This document shows positions 1 to 10,688 of a DNA stretch of 64,000 nt, one piece after another (within the stretch, counting starts at the first letter, position 1; each line of letters begins with the position of its first letter). The translations under genes were made by a program, and so were the position numbers. The notes beneath the pieces are model-generated. The model had not been told where the DNA came from, ran no database searches, and was given only the letters and a program-made list of their open reading frames with translations. Source of the stretch: Rotaria macrura (lineage: Eukaryota; Rotifera; Eurotatoria; Philodinida; Philodinidae); NCBI GenBank assembly GCA_900239685.1, contig OENT01000271.1, positions 80,694 through 144,693 on the forward strand, in the 5' to 3' direction.

Positions 1-2661
1 GTAAAACAATCGATAAATGTTTTCAATCAGATTTTGGTAATGTTCCAATATTTGAATTATTTGATAAACCGGAAAAATTGAAATTAATCTATATGATTAT
101 ATGCGAAGATTTATATAGACAAGGACGTATGTCAATAGCACAACAATTAATTGAAGAGACGAATTTAAAAGATGATGATTTGTTTAATGTTGAAAAAAAT
201 TTTTTAGAAGAAATCAATACGGTATTAGAGAATTTGCGTGAAAAAAATCTTCTACCTGCACTTGATTGGTGTCAACGAAAGAAAGCTGAATTGAATAAAA
301 CGAGAAGTCTATTAGAATTTCATTTACATAAAATGCGCTTTATTCAATTATTACAAATGGGAAATTTTGATGAAGCTAAAATTTATATGGCAAATTTACG
401 ACAATACTCTATTTCGAATGGTCGATGTGAACAAGCTGTTAATGAATTAATGGGTGCATTGATATTTGCTCAACGAGATTTAAATAAATCACCGTATAAA
501 TATTTACTTGAACCACATCTTTGGTTACAACTATCAGAATTATTTATGCAACAAGCGTTTCAACAAGTTGGACTATCACAAGATAGTCCACTGTATGTTG
601 TTATGAAAATTGGTTTTCAAGCCTTGCCTGCACTAATGAGGTCTGCCTAAGTATATTTTTAATTAAAAAAAAAGAGAAACTGTTTGATCTTATTGAGAAC
701 ATGATTATTGTGAACAAAATCTTTAATAACAAATGATAATAATGTGTAATTAGAGAAACGGATTTGCCAAAGAAGAATGAGTTCTAAGAGTATAAAGAAG
801 ATTTTTCTAGATGACTAATATTACTTCGGAAAGTAAACACCGAAAATTTTCACACTCTTAAACACAGAGAAATGTATGAATCCTATTGAACTTGAACGTT
901 TCACACAAAGCAGTTCAGGGATCATGTTATAAAATAAAATTCGAGAATATTTGGCCATGATTTTATAGTATATATATAAGGATATTAGTCTAGGGGGGTA
1001 AAGGTATTGATATAATTTATCGCTATATCGTGATGTAAGGACATATAGTCTGCCAATCAAAAGTCAACAGATGTTCGCTCAAATCCAAACCCATGATCAC
1101 TTCACTCATTTCTTTTGTATACGAATTAAAATACAGATTCCGTGAATACAATCGGATTAAAACAAAAAATTTTTATCATGCCACCAATAGAACCTCCTTG
1201 GTGACTGAAACTTTCATCGCTATTCAAAAAGTACGCTTAGCGAAGAAAAAAATATCATTCGTATACAAAGTCAACGGATGTTTTGCTGAACATATTAGCC
1301 ATTGATTAGTACTCTTATGAATGACTGTCTCTTGTGGGAAAAGATGAGAATCATCATTCTGAATAAATCGATTGAATAAGACAACTAATAGCCAAAACAA
1401 AATTGCCTTGTTTTTCTTTCAGAATTACATAACGTCCTTTAACAGAAATATTGAATCTTGTAACTACCTTAAAGAAAAGTATTTGATTTGAAATTTGGCC
1501 CTTAAGCAGTTTGAATGAACCTCAAGTCGCTTTGAAATCTCCAGCCAAAATGGATGCTGACAAAAATGAGTAACATTTAACACATAAAATCCAGTTCTTC
1601 TTCGACGTACTTTATATCCAGAAGTATCAACTATTTATAAGCGAAAATTCTGTTGTATCGACTTTTTCATGAGGATTAATATCCCATATAACGAATATCT
1701 TCTTTATGATAATATACTACGCTAGTAGAATGGTTTGAAACTAAAAGGACTCAAAGCTACCCACTACCGATAGGAATAAAAAAATATCCGAATACAATAG
1801 TGAAACTTATGTACTATGGTATTTAAGAATTACTTTTAAATTATACTTTCGTCTTTTTATGATGATCAAGGTCATATTAGTTCAGAAAAATGTCGGTCTT
1901 TGTATAGAAGCTCTTTTAGTGGATTTTATTGAACTTATTCGAGTGTGTCCCTCAGAAGAGATACTCGGCTTTTTATTTTTCTAGTGTCTTACTGATCAAA
2001 TATCGATATTTGGTGTTTTTTTCCTGATCTAATGACAATCCTTCTCAATCTAACATTAATAGAATTTGACAGAAAGTTTTCAAAACTTTTCCACTAAACT
2101 TGATGATATTTGTTTTTGACTATGAAATCGAATTAACGATCGATCTGAATAGAGTACAATCTTCAATACAAACTCCTAAAACATTAAGCATATCGGCTAG
2201 TCTCTTGAATATCAGTTCTAAGAGTAATTTTGAGTAGCTCGAACTTATAATATAAATCCATCGATTTCTTCCAATATACGATAAACAAACATGTGAATTT
2301 TTGTTTTGTTTAATTTCAGCATAGTTAACGCCATGCAAAATACTCAAGTGTGCCATATATTATCAAAAGATGAATTACCAATAGAAGTCGATGTTGGTCA
2401 AGAACATCGATATCACAGTGTATTTGCTTGTCCAATTCTTCGACAACAAACAACAGATCAAAATCCACCAATGAAACTTGTTTGTGGTCATGTTATTTCT
2501 AAAGATGCACTTAATAAACTATCCATACAGAATAAACTCAAATGTCCATATTGTCCATTAGGTTAGTTCGAAAAAATCATTTCAAAATAAATAATATTTC
2601 TATTATTATCATATCTTTTTTAGAACAAAGTCCAGCAGATGCACGACAGCTTTTCTTTTGA
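1..2661 (+). CDS. RMND5: RMND5 (GID/CTLH complex E3 ubiquitin ligase), 5' partial
   Basis: Catalytic RING-type subunit of the GID/CTLH ubiquitin ligase complex (yeast Gid2, human RMND5A/B). The window enters inside the gene. Exons read as 1-640, 2320-2561 and 2624-2661, with phases consistent at both junctions; about 305 residues are visible. The first exon carries the CTLH region, including the motif [16 protein letters not shown], then a helical region ending LPALM. The second exon holds the degenerate [44 protein letters not shown] and KCPYCP. The last exon gives [12 protein letters not shown] and a stop, matching the usual C-terminus. The first intron is 1.68 kb and the second 62 bp. The next gene starts only 157 bp after the stop on the same strand. 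Family assignment is very secure; the paralogue (A or B) cannot be decided. Confidence 0.95.
641..2319 (+). other. Long first visible intron of RMND5
   Basis: A 1.68 kb intron with donor GTCTGC and acceptor TTTCAG. The ORFs inside it show no protein similarity I recognise and have the composition of AT-rich non-coding DNA. No repeat or RNA gene was seen. Confidence 0.8.
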
Positions 2662-2799
2662 ACATACCTCGTTCTACTATTGTATTGTAATGCATAACTT
2701 CGTTTTTTCGTGTTAATGATAAAGATCAGTCGCTCATGTTCTCTTTGTTTTTTCTCATTTTATTTTATATGTACAGTTTAAATGTTCTTCATTTCATTT

Positions 2800-2811
2800 T
2801 CGAACTTCTAG
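2800..2811 (+). promoter_or_regulatory. Putative spliced-leader acceptor of SEPHS2
   Basis: Pyrimidine-rich CGAACTTCTAG ends 7 bases before the SEPHS2 start codon and 150 bp after the RMND5 stop. An AG this close to the ATG would leave almost no 5' UTR unless a leader is added by trans-splicing, or unless a 5' UTR exon lies upstream in cis. No spliced-leader sequence can be seen from genomic DNA, so this is inference. Confidence 0.45.
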
Positions 2812-2818
2812 ATTGAGT

Positions 2819-5544
2819 ATGCAAAGAAAACCTTTCGATCCCGTCGATTATAACTTGTCGGCTGATTTTCGTCTAACGAAATTATCCGATCTCAAAGGAT
2901 GAGGATGTAAAGTCCCTCGAGATGTGCTTCACCGTCTGCTCGAGGGATTTCAACCAAATGATACTAAGAAAAGTTACGGTGATGATGGGTCAAATCAATC
3001 GGCACTCACGCCAGAGTGTAAAACGTCGCCTGTGATTGGTTTGTTCGATTCAGATTATAATTGTACAAGACTAAACATAATTTTTCATAGGTATTGGCCT
3101 CGATTCATGTGTCCTTCCCTTACGCCACGGTAGTCTGTTTTTAGTACAATCAACAGATTTCTTCTATCCACTTGTCGATGATCCATATGTGATGGTAGAT
3201 ATCTAATAGACTAGTTTATGTATTCTACAATGATTTTATATTTGTCAGGGAAAAATTGCATGTGCCAATGTATTAAGTGATATTTATGCAATGGGTGCTA
3301 TTGAAATTGATAATATGTTGATGTTATTAAGTACAAGTAATAAAATGACTGAAAAAGAACGTGATACAATTATGCCGTTGATTCTCGAAGGGTTTAAAGT
3401 AAAGGATATCGAAGATAGGAGTGGTTTGTTTTTGTATCGATCAATCTTGTATTTATCGAATAGGATTGTGCTGAAGAAGCTGGTACAAGTGTTCAAGGTG
3501 GTCAGACTGTTGTTAATCCATGGTTGATTGTTGGCGGTGTTGCTACGTCTATATGTATAAAAAGTGAAATAATCATTCCAGAGAATGCTGTTATTGGTGA
3601 TGTATTAATATTAACGAAACCATTGGGCACACAAGTATGTTTTCTTCTCGGTTTTGAACTGCCACACGAATGGAAACGTTTTCTTTTGTACTCATTTGAA
3701 GGTGGCCGTTAATGCTCATCAATGGATTGAAAATCCTGATCGATGGAATCGTATAAAATCAGTCGTCACTGAAGATGATGTTCGAAAAGCATATCAACGT
3801 GCTATGAATTCAATGGCGAGACTAAATAAAATTGGTATGTAGTTGCTAGACTCCTATCGATAGTTGCATTTCACATTTTCTATGAATTTTTCTTCTGTAA
3901 ATACGTATTTTTCAAAACATAACAACTAGAATACAGTGTAAGAATATCGACGGTCGGAATAGTAAAACTTAGACTCGTGTCTTTTGGAACTAAGAGAAGT
4001 GCTAAGTGATGAAATCATTTTTGTCCCAGAGAAGACTTGGTTGTATTCAGCATCAGTTCTATCGAAACCGTAAAAATAATGAAGGTCGTGAGAAAAGCCA
4101 CCACTTAATTGAAGTAAACCCATATCGATGTTGTCATTCATTGAAATATAATTTTCAACGAAGATATTCTCAAGTACTTTCATTTAATTAAGAATCAGAA
4201 GAGCTTCTTAAAGAATAGCACTTGTTACATGATGAATTTTTTTCATTGTTTTAAAATTCTGTATGTCAAATGAAATGAAAAAAATGAAGTCAACTCTTAC
4301 GAAACGCATTCAAAATTTTCATAATAAAGTTAAAGTTATCAAAATCTCTTGATTCGATGAGTTACGAATTTATTTAAACATAGACGATCGTTTTCAGATC
4401 CATTTACTTTACAAACAATGCGTTAAAGTAGATGACGCGGAAACAACCATTTCATTTTCTAACATGAAAACATTACATATGTGACATGCAATCATCAATA
4501 ATGCAAAATAATAAAACCAACTCATCGTGTAATAAAAGAAAAATCAAAAATCAATGGCATGACAATATTGTTTATTTCGACAGCAAATAGTTTAGTGACA
4601 AGAATTAAGTTAAACTTAATCTAGAGCAATACTACTTCGATGTCGATGAGTGTTTCTACAAAAGATTTTTTTTAATTATTGAAATATAGTAGCTATCATT
4701 TTCTTATTAATGAATCAAGATTGAAATAGCTTCATTTCATCACACATACAATGTCTACCTGAAAATTCTTTGACTCGATAGACTCATCGTAATCTACTGT
4801 AATTAGATGTATTTGTATAACGAAGACCTTTAAGTGTTTATCATAGAGACTATGCTTACCTTACCTGACAGTGATAGTGAAAATATTTAAGAAATATTAG
4901 ATTACACCAAGAAATCAGCTAGAAAAAAATTTACAGTAATCGATTGTAGCTTGTAGCCAATATTAATGATTGATCAATGTATTCAATATCGAAAATTTCT
5001 CCTTATGTTATCGAAACTACAACGTCATGTCACAAGAATTAGATTGTCGAGAATAAAACTGAAGATTTCGTTTTCAAATAAAAATTACAAATGCAAAATG
5101 TAGATATCAATTACGAATGATAACTGAACTACATTTTATATTTCAGGTGGAATATTGATGCATAAATATAATGCTCATGCATGCACAGATGTTACTGGTT
5201 TCGGTCTATTAGGCCATGCTGAAAATTTAGCTAAATATCAAAAAAATGAAGTATCATTTGTTATACATAATTTACCGATAATTGCTAACATGGCTACAAT
5301 AAGTAAAACATGTAATAATGCATTTGGTTTATTACAAGGTAAAAGTGCTGAAACATCAGGCGGTTTACTTGTCGTTCTGCCACATGAACAAGCAGCTGCT
5401 TATTGTAAAGATATTCAAGCTCAAGAAGGTTATCAGGCATGGATTATTGGTGTAGTAGAAAAAGGTGATCGTACAGCTCAGATCGTCGACAAACCACGAA
5501 TCATTGAAGTACCAGAAAAAGACACCGAAGGCAAATTATGGTAA
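2819..5544 (+). CDS. SEPHS2: Selenophosphate synthetase 2, a selenoprotein (in-frame UGA)
   Basis: Makes selenophosphate from selenide and ATP, the selenium donor for selenocysteine synthesis. Six exons: 2819-3038, 3091-3194, 3249-3398, 3464-3634, 3702-3834 and 5147-5544, giving 391 residues. The catalytic site reads LKG-TGA-GCKVP: TGA at 2900-2902 (codon 28) stands where SPS2 has selenocysteine, and the catalytic Lys follows three residues later. Downstream motifs include [88 protein letters not shown] and KPRIIEVP, in family order and near full length. Reading UGA as Sec is supported by the family, by collinear coding on both sides, and by a SECIS-like hairpin 120 bp past the stop. The last intron is 1.3 kb; the others are 52-67 bp. 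Confidence 0.97.
2900..2902 (+). other. Selenocysteine codon (UGA) of SEPHS2
   Basis: In-frame TGA between LKG and GCKVP. In the SelD/SPS family this position is Cys or Sec, or another residue in SPS1-type proteins. Coding clearly continues on both sides without a frame change, so it is recoding and not a nonsense mutation. Confidence 0.93.
3835..5146 (+). other. Long last intron of SEPHS2
   Basis: A 1.3 kb intron with donor GTATGT and acceptor TTTCAG. ORFs on both strands here show no recognisable protein. No repeat or RNA gene was seen. Confidence 0.85.
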
Positions 5545-5660
5545 AATTTTTATAAACGAATTTCTGGCGTGATTCGTTTATAAGAAAATTTTATCATAGG
5601 AGATTTTTAAAAAAATGCTCGATTTTTCATTCGACTCATTGTTCTTCTCTTTACACGTGT

Positions 5661-5745
5661 TAAAAAAGGATGTAGATGACGTATTAATAACGCAATACTT
5701 CAGCATATATTCTGTCGTAGTTATTAATCTGAATGTTCCTTAAAA
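5661..5745 (+). promoter_or_regulatory. SECIS element in the SEPHS2 3' UTR
   Basis: A hairpin with SECIS features, 120 bp after the stop. Basal helix: AAGGA (5666-5670) pairs with TCCTT (5737-5741). The non-Watson-Crick quartet is ATGA (5676-5679) opposite TGA (5730-5732). Helix II is a perfect 9 bp pairing, ATTAATAAC (5683-5691) with GTTATTAAT (5720-5728). An unpaired AA follows at 5694-5695. A small apical stem is possible: TAC 5696-5698 with GTA 5717-5719, and CAG 5701-5703 with CTG 5712-5714. That would make it a form II SECIS. The 14-nt gap from ATGA to AA is slightly longer than usual. Confidence 0.82.
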
Positions 5746-5799
5746 AATCTTGTGGAAAAGATTAACATGAGTCGATTCATTTTTTTTGTCTCTACTATT

Positions 5800-5869
5800 G
5801 CTTTTTTTTTCTAGACTAGGAAATACAAAGAAATATGTTTTAGAATAAATCGTAGTTTACATATTTCAG
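5800..5869 (+). promoter_or_regulatory. Putative spliced-leader acceptors of BOLA2
   Basis: Two candidate acceptors lie between SEPHS2 and BOLA2. One is a strong T-tract with CTAG ending at 5814. The other, ATATTTCAG, ends at 5869, only 5 bases before the BOLA2 ATG. Either could receive a leader, or the two could bound a small 5' UTR exon. Confidence 0.4.
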
Positions 5870-5874
5870 ATATA

Positions 5875-7001
5875 ATGGAGATTAATAAAGATACGATTGA
5901 AAAGAAATTACAAGTCGAATTAGAACCAGTCCATTTGGTAAGCAACAAGTAAATCGTACGTATAGAAAAAAAATAGGACATCAATGTGAACAGTTGCATA
6001 CTTCAAAATTCCATCGATATTGAAAAAACTGTCATATTTCATCATGCATAATATTAAATTTTGAAAGTGAATCTCATTTCGAGTAGCTCTTGTAGACAAT
6101 ATTCACATTGTTTGATCATTCTTTGCTAGTCTCCTCTATCGAGATAGACTCATGGTCAAAAGTTAAATCAAAATGAAATCGTTCGTTCACAAAAGAATAT
6201 CATAGAACCATCGTAGAAGAATGAACCTTTTGAAAACTCTTTCAATAAATCTTCCGATCTATAACCATAAAATTCAATTCAAACATTCTACAATAACGAA
6301 AATCTAGTCTAGGAAGTATTGAAACATAGTAGGTGATTTAGTGTTCACTAAATACTCGAGCCATGCATACAATTTAACGATGAATTTTGTTTACACGTGT
6401 TTTTCTTGTTAGTCTCTGAAAAATCTCACTTATGCGTACATTAAGGAGGATTAGTGATATTGAAAAGAGGATAGTTTGCATGAAAAAAGACATGTTGAAG
6501 ATGTATGAGATGAACTTCTTTTTTTCTTCTTCTAAAAGACAGTTACGCTACTTTACATTTTCCATCGTACATTAGCCTGTGTTCCATGTTCTAGAACTGT
6601 GTGTTATTTCTCCTCATCAGAAATTGACGAATTTTCTCGAATGTATACAGTTGTGTCTTCTTGTTTTAGACGGTTGAAGACTTTTCAAGTGGTTGCGGCT
6701 TAAAATTTGATGCAGTCATCGTTTCAAAGAAATTCGATGGTAAAGGTTTACTTGCAAGACAACGGTATGCAAATGAAAAATCATGCATTTTCTCCTTTTC
6801 TTACTTAAAAATGCTTCTATATTTTATAGATTAGTAAATGATTTATTAAAAGATGAAATGACAAAGATTCATGCATTTACACAAAAGACTTATACACCCG
6901 ATGAATGGGAAAAGAAACAGCAGAAAGCAATGGAGAATCCAGAATGTGCAGCTAAAGCAACAAATGCCTGTACTGGGGATTGTGGCAATTGCAAAAAATA
7001 A
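5875..7001 (+). CDS. BOLA2: BolA-like protein 2 with a Cys-rich C-terminal tail
   Basis: BolA-family partner of monothiol glutaredoxins in cytosolic Fe-S cluster handling. Three exons, 5875-5937, 6670-6764 and 6830-7001, give 109 residues. The BolA fold is clear: helix KDTIEKKLQVELEPVHLTV, strand FDAVIVSKKFDGKGLLARQR, helix LVNDLLKDEM and the signature IHAFTQKTYTPDEW, which contains the ligand His. Human BOLA2 ends soon after this. Here about 25 more residues follow, including CAAKATNACTGDCGNCKK, with four Cys (three of them as CxxxCxxC); I do not know this tail from the family. The gene sits 330 bp after SEPHS2 and 115 bp before DGCR8 on the same strand. Introns are 732 and 65 bp. Confidence 0.93.
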
Positions 7002-7097
7002 TCGTTTTTTTTTCAGGCGTTATCATTGCAGTTTACTTTTTATTGATAATAAATATGAACACCTCTAGAACCATCATCCGATCTAGTTTCTAATGTT

Positions 7098-7115
7098 TTT
7101 CTTTTCTTCTTGTAG
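7098..7115 (+). promoter_or_regulatory. Putative spliced-leader acceptor of DGCR8
   Basis: A polypyrimidine run ending CTTCTTGTAG is followed by a single A and then the start codon at 7117. It lies 113 bp after the BOLA2 stop. This is the tightest AG-to-ATG spacing in the plus-strand run and the best trans-splice candidate there. Confidence 0.55.
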
Positions 7116-7116
7116 A

Positions 7117-10100
7117 ATGGAAGGCGATGACTTAGAAGATTCAATGGACGAAACCGTGATGGATAAACCCACGGATACGTCTCAAACTCAACAATCATCA
7201 GGACAACCAAAAATCTATCATCGTTGGACAGTGAAAGGTTACTGGCAAGATAAACATAAACATTGTTTACCCGATGGATGGTGTGAAGTATTTCATACGA
7301 GTGGTTTTCCATTATATTTTCATAAACAAACACGTGTTGTGACATTGTCACGTCCATACTTTCTTGGTTCTGTTAGTGTTCGTCATCATTTAATACCTGT
7401 CGCATCTATACCATGTTTGTATATGAAACGTTTACAACAAGAACAAGAACAAGATGAAAACGAAGACTCAAAATCCACCACAGACGAATCCAAATGTCCA
7501 TTTAATAAACGAGACGAACAAACAGAAAGCTCAAATTTAATATCAAGTAGAAAACGTAAACGCAGCGAAGATGATGTCGAAGAAGGTGAAATATCTTCCC
7601 CTCGTTCTTCAACAGTGATCAATGTTGAAGAATCTTTACCGTCGACTTCATCGACACAAAACGTATCTGAACCAGTTAATCATTGCCCGATCGAAACGAC
7701 AACAACACGTCCGACAAAACCACAACAATTACCTGTATCATTACAAATTTTAACGAATTCAACATTAGATGATACACTTCGCTATAGTACATTAAAATCA
7801 GATGAACTACGTTCGTATTGTCAGCGTCGATTTGCATTTGAACAACGTGAATTTAAATTTTTTCCGTCACTTGGTGATAAATGGAAATATATTCGTCAAG
7901 CACAAATGAAACGTCGCGAAATGAACACACCAGCAGATACACAAATTATTGAATTACAACCACTGTCATCGAATGATCAATCTGTTGTCGTATCAGCTAC
8001 ATTGAAACCAACACAACCACCTGTTAAAACATTAACTAAATCAGCATCTGAATCATCAAATTTAAATAATAAAAAAGTCACAATTGATCTATATCCAAGT
8101 AAAAGTCCAATTGCACTATTACAAGAATATGCACTTAAACGATTAAAAGCATCTGTTCGTTACGATTGGTTTACAACAGATGTATCGAATTCACCATTCG
8201 GTTGTCGTGTACTTGTTGGTGATATTGTTTATGGTACAGGTATCGGTCGAAATAAACGTACAGCAAAATTAAATGCAACAGAAGAATCACTTCTTATTCT
8301 TTTGCCACAATATAAAAAGTTACAAGAACAACAACAGCAACAACACCAGCAACAACAAATTACTTATAGAGAATCACTTTTAGATGATAAATCGATGGAT
8401 GAAGAAGGTTGTATTGATGATGAGGAATCATCTTCAAGTGTAAATCAAAATCAAAACCATAATAGCAACAACAATAACAACAATAGTACTACTACTACTA
8501 CTACTAATAATAATAATAATATTAATAATAATAATAATATTATGAATAATACTAATAACAATATGAATAATACTGATTCCAATGAACCAGAACAAGTGAA
8601 TAGTACATTACTTGATGAATATAGTATAGCAGATGCTAATATTTATGATGTTTGTGTTACACTTGGAAAACCAACACCGTATCAAATGCTTGAAAAAAGT
8701 TTAACATACAATGTGTTAACACGTAGTGAAGCCGATATTAAAGAAACCATGACTAAAAAGCCAATGTTTACACATATAACATTAGAAATTGGAAATGAAC
8801 ATCGAGAAGAAGCACAAGCAAAAGACAAAGCTCATGCTAAAAATTTAGGTATTTACATTATTAAAAACAATTAGACTAGTCATTATTTTTAATCTCAAGG
8901 AGTATCCATGAACAAGAAAAAAGTCATTCGAGTTGAGTGAAGAGTTTTCTAGAAAAAATATTCAAAAAGAAAATTCGTCTCAATCATAATACTAAAAGAA
9001 ACCGATCTCTCTAATGGCACATTTAGATGTGTTCTTTATTGTTATTGAAATTTGAGATTTTGTGGAATTTAAATTCGGTTCTTCGACATAACTTGTTAGA
9101 GTAAGACATAAATTATTAAGAATCCAGTCATATTATATCATTTCACAATCTACTCTACAACGGCCGAATAATAAACAGCTCGACATTTCAGAGCGATGAA
9201 AAATACAAAATATTTACTTATAGAAAAAATTGTAGAATTATCCTTTTCCGATAGATCTAATATTTGAGATAACAAATTTTGAAACTAGAGACACAACCAT
9301 TCGATCTCTGAAACGCTGATAACAACAATTTAGAGAATCAATCCCTGCAATCAAAATAATAACAACTTCAAACACAGCTATTCTCCATTGGTCTACCGAT
9401 AAAACATTTATTCCAAATCGTATTAATGTTCTTTACGGTTGATGTAATCATCGTCTTATCAATTCATCACAGCTTCTTTCGGGCCTATCAATGTTAGTTG
9501 GAGAGAAGAGAAAGCTAAATATGTAACACTTATATTTTAATTGAAGTTCTTCGTTGAGAAGGTTCCCACTTTTCTCTTTTACTTTGCATTAAAGATTTAT
9601 TTATCAATAATGTTTCTACATGAAATAAGCATACTATATATATTTTTTCTCATCTGATTGCTGCTAAATAATTTATAATGCTCCCCTTGAAAATGTAAAG
9701 CAGAGTTATCATATATATATATAGATGAGTTGATTTCACTAGCAGAATTTATGCTATAAAGAGTAATGGTCGTTTCTATAAATTTGTTATGAGACGAGAA
9801 CTTTTCACACACAAAGTATATCGGCTTACAATTTTTTTGCATCATATTCTTGATTGTATTACGAATTCGAACGTAAAAGAAAGTCAATCATTCCCGATGT
9901 CATCAATATCTGGAACAAATCTATTGAGACCTATCTTTGTTCATTTTTGTTGAAACTTTTACTCTTTCAATATTCGAACATGTTTATATGTTTGTAGAAG
10001 TTTTATTTCAACGATCAGAGTTTCACATCATCAAACGTAAACATAATCGAAAATATGATGATGTCGAACACGCGAATAGATTCTGTTGTCAGCATGTAAA

Positions 10101-10512
10101 CGAGTTGATGTTTTAATGGATGGGTGAAGCTATTTGTATTAATTCAAAGAAACAAATCATTAGCTTGATTTATAAACATAACTGTTGTCGTTATTTATGA
10201 AAAGTGCTTTTAATTTTAGCTGCACAAAAATTATTAAAAAAACTTCATCCACATCTACATACATATGGTTCGTTAATCCGATTATATGAAAAAAATGCTG
10301 ACACATATAAACGTGTTCGTGTCGATGATGAACTAGCTGATATAGTACGATGTGCCAAGAAGAACGAGCCCAATCATGCTTTATTGGCTAAACTTCGTGA
10401 AGAAATGTTAAAGTTAAAATCTAGCAAAACAAATCCATCAACATTCAATCAATATGCTATACATATTGTTGATGTTAGTGATGAATTGCTTGGACGTTCA
10501 TCAACAACATAG
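7117..10512 (+). CDS. DGCR8: DGCR8/Pasha, microprocessor subunit
   Basis: RNA-binding partner of Drosha in nuclear pri-microRNA cropping. Two exons, 7117-8848 and 10220-10512, give 674 residues (human about 770). The WW/Rhed region is at residues 44-95: LPDGWCEVFHTSGFPLYFHK and RVVTLSRPYFLG, then SIPCLYMKR, which keeps the Pro-Cys of the heme-ligand motif. The dsRBD1 is around 330-400 (FGCRVLVGDIVYGTGIGRNK) and dsRBD2 around 519-600 (TPYQML to LAAQKLLKKLHPHL, spanning the intron). The C-terminal tail has ALLAKLREEMLKL. Between the dsRBDs lies a low-complexity Gln, then Asn/Thr-rich insert (about 405-490). I chose ATG 7117 because the acceptor-like TTGTAG precedes it directly; the upstream in-frame sequence is a T-rich tract. 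The gene converges with the SH3 gene, 176 bp apart. Confidence 0.95.
8328..8580 (+). repeat. Coding simple repeats (CAA/CAG, ACT, AAT) in DGCR8
   Basis: Tandem CAA/CAG codons encode poly-Gln. These are followed by AAC/AAT runs (poly-Asn) interrupted by an ACT run (poly-Thr). All repeats are in frame and lie between the two dsRBDs, so they expand a linker. Confidence 0.9.
8849..10219 (+). other. Long intron of DGCR8
   Basis: A 1.37 kb intron, donor GTATTT and acceptor TTTTAG. It contains no recognisable gene. A short AT dinucleotide run lies near 9711-9722. Confidence 0.85.
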
Positions 10513-10688
10513 GAATCAATGATTTCTTTCTGTTTTTTGTTTCTTTCTATTCCATCTGTTTTCATATTGAATCTGTTTATAAGAAAACAAAAAAGAAGTT
10601 TATTCGTTTTTTTTTCAATGCTTTTTTTTCGAGAAATAAAATCTCACATATACACAACACAAAATATACAACACAAAATCTTGTTTTG

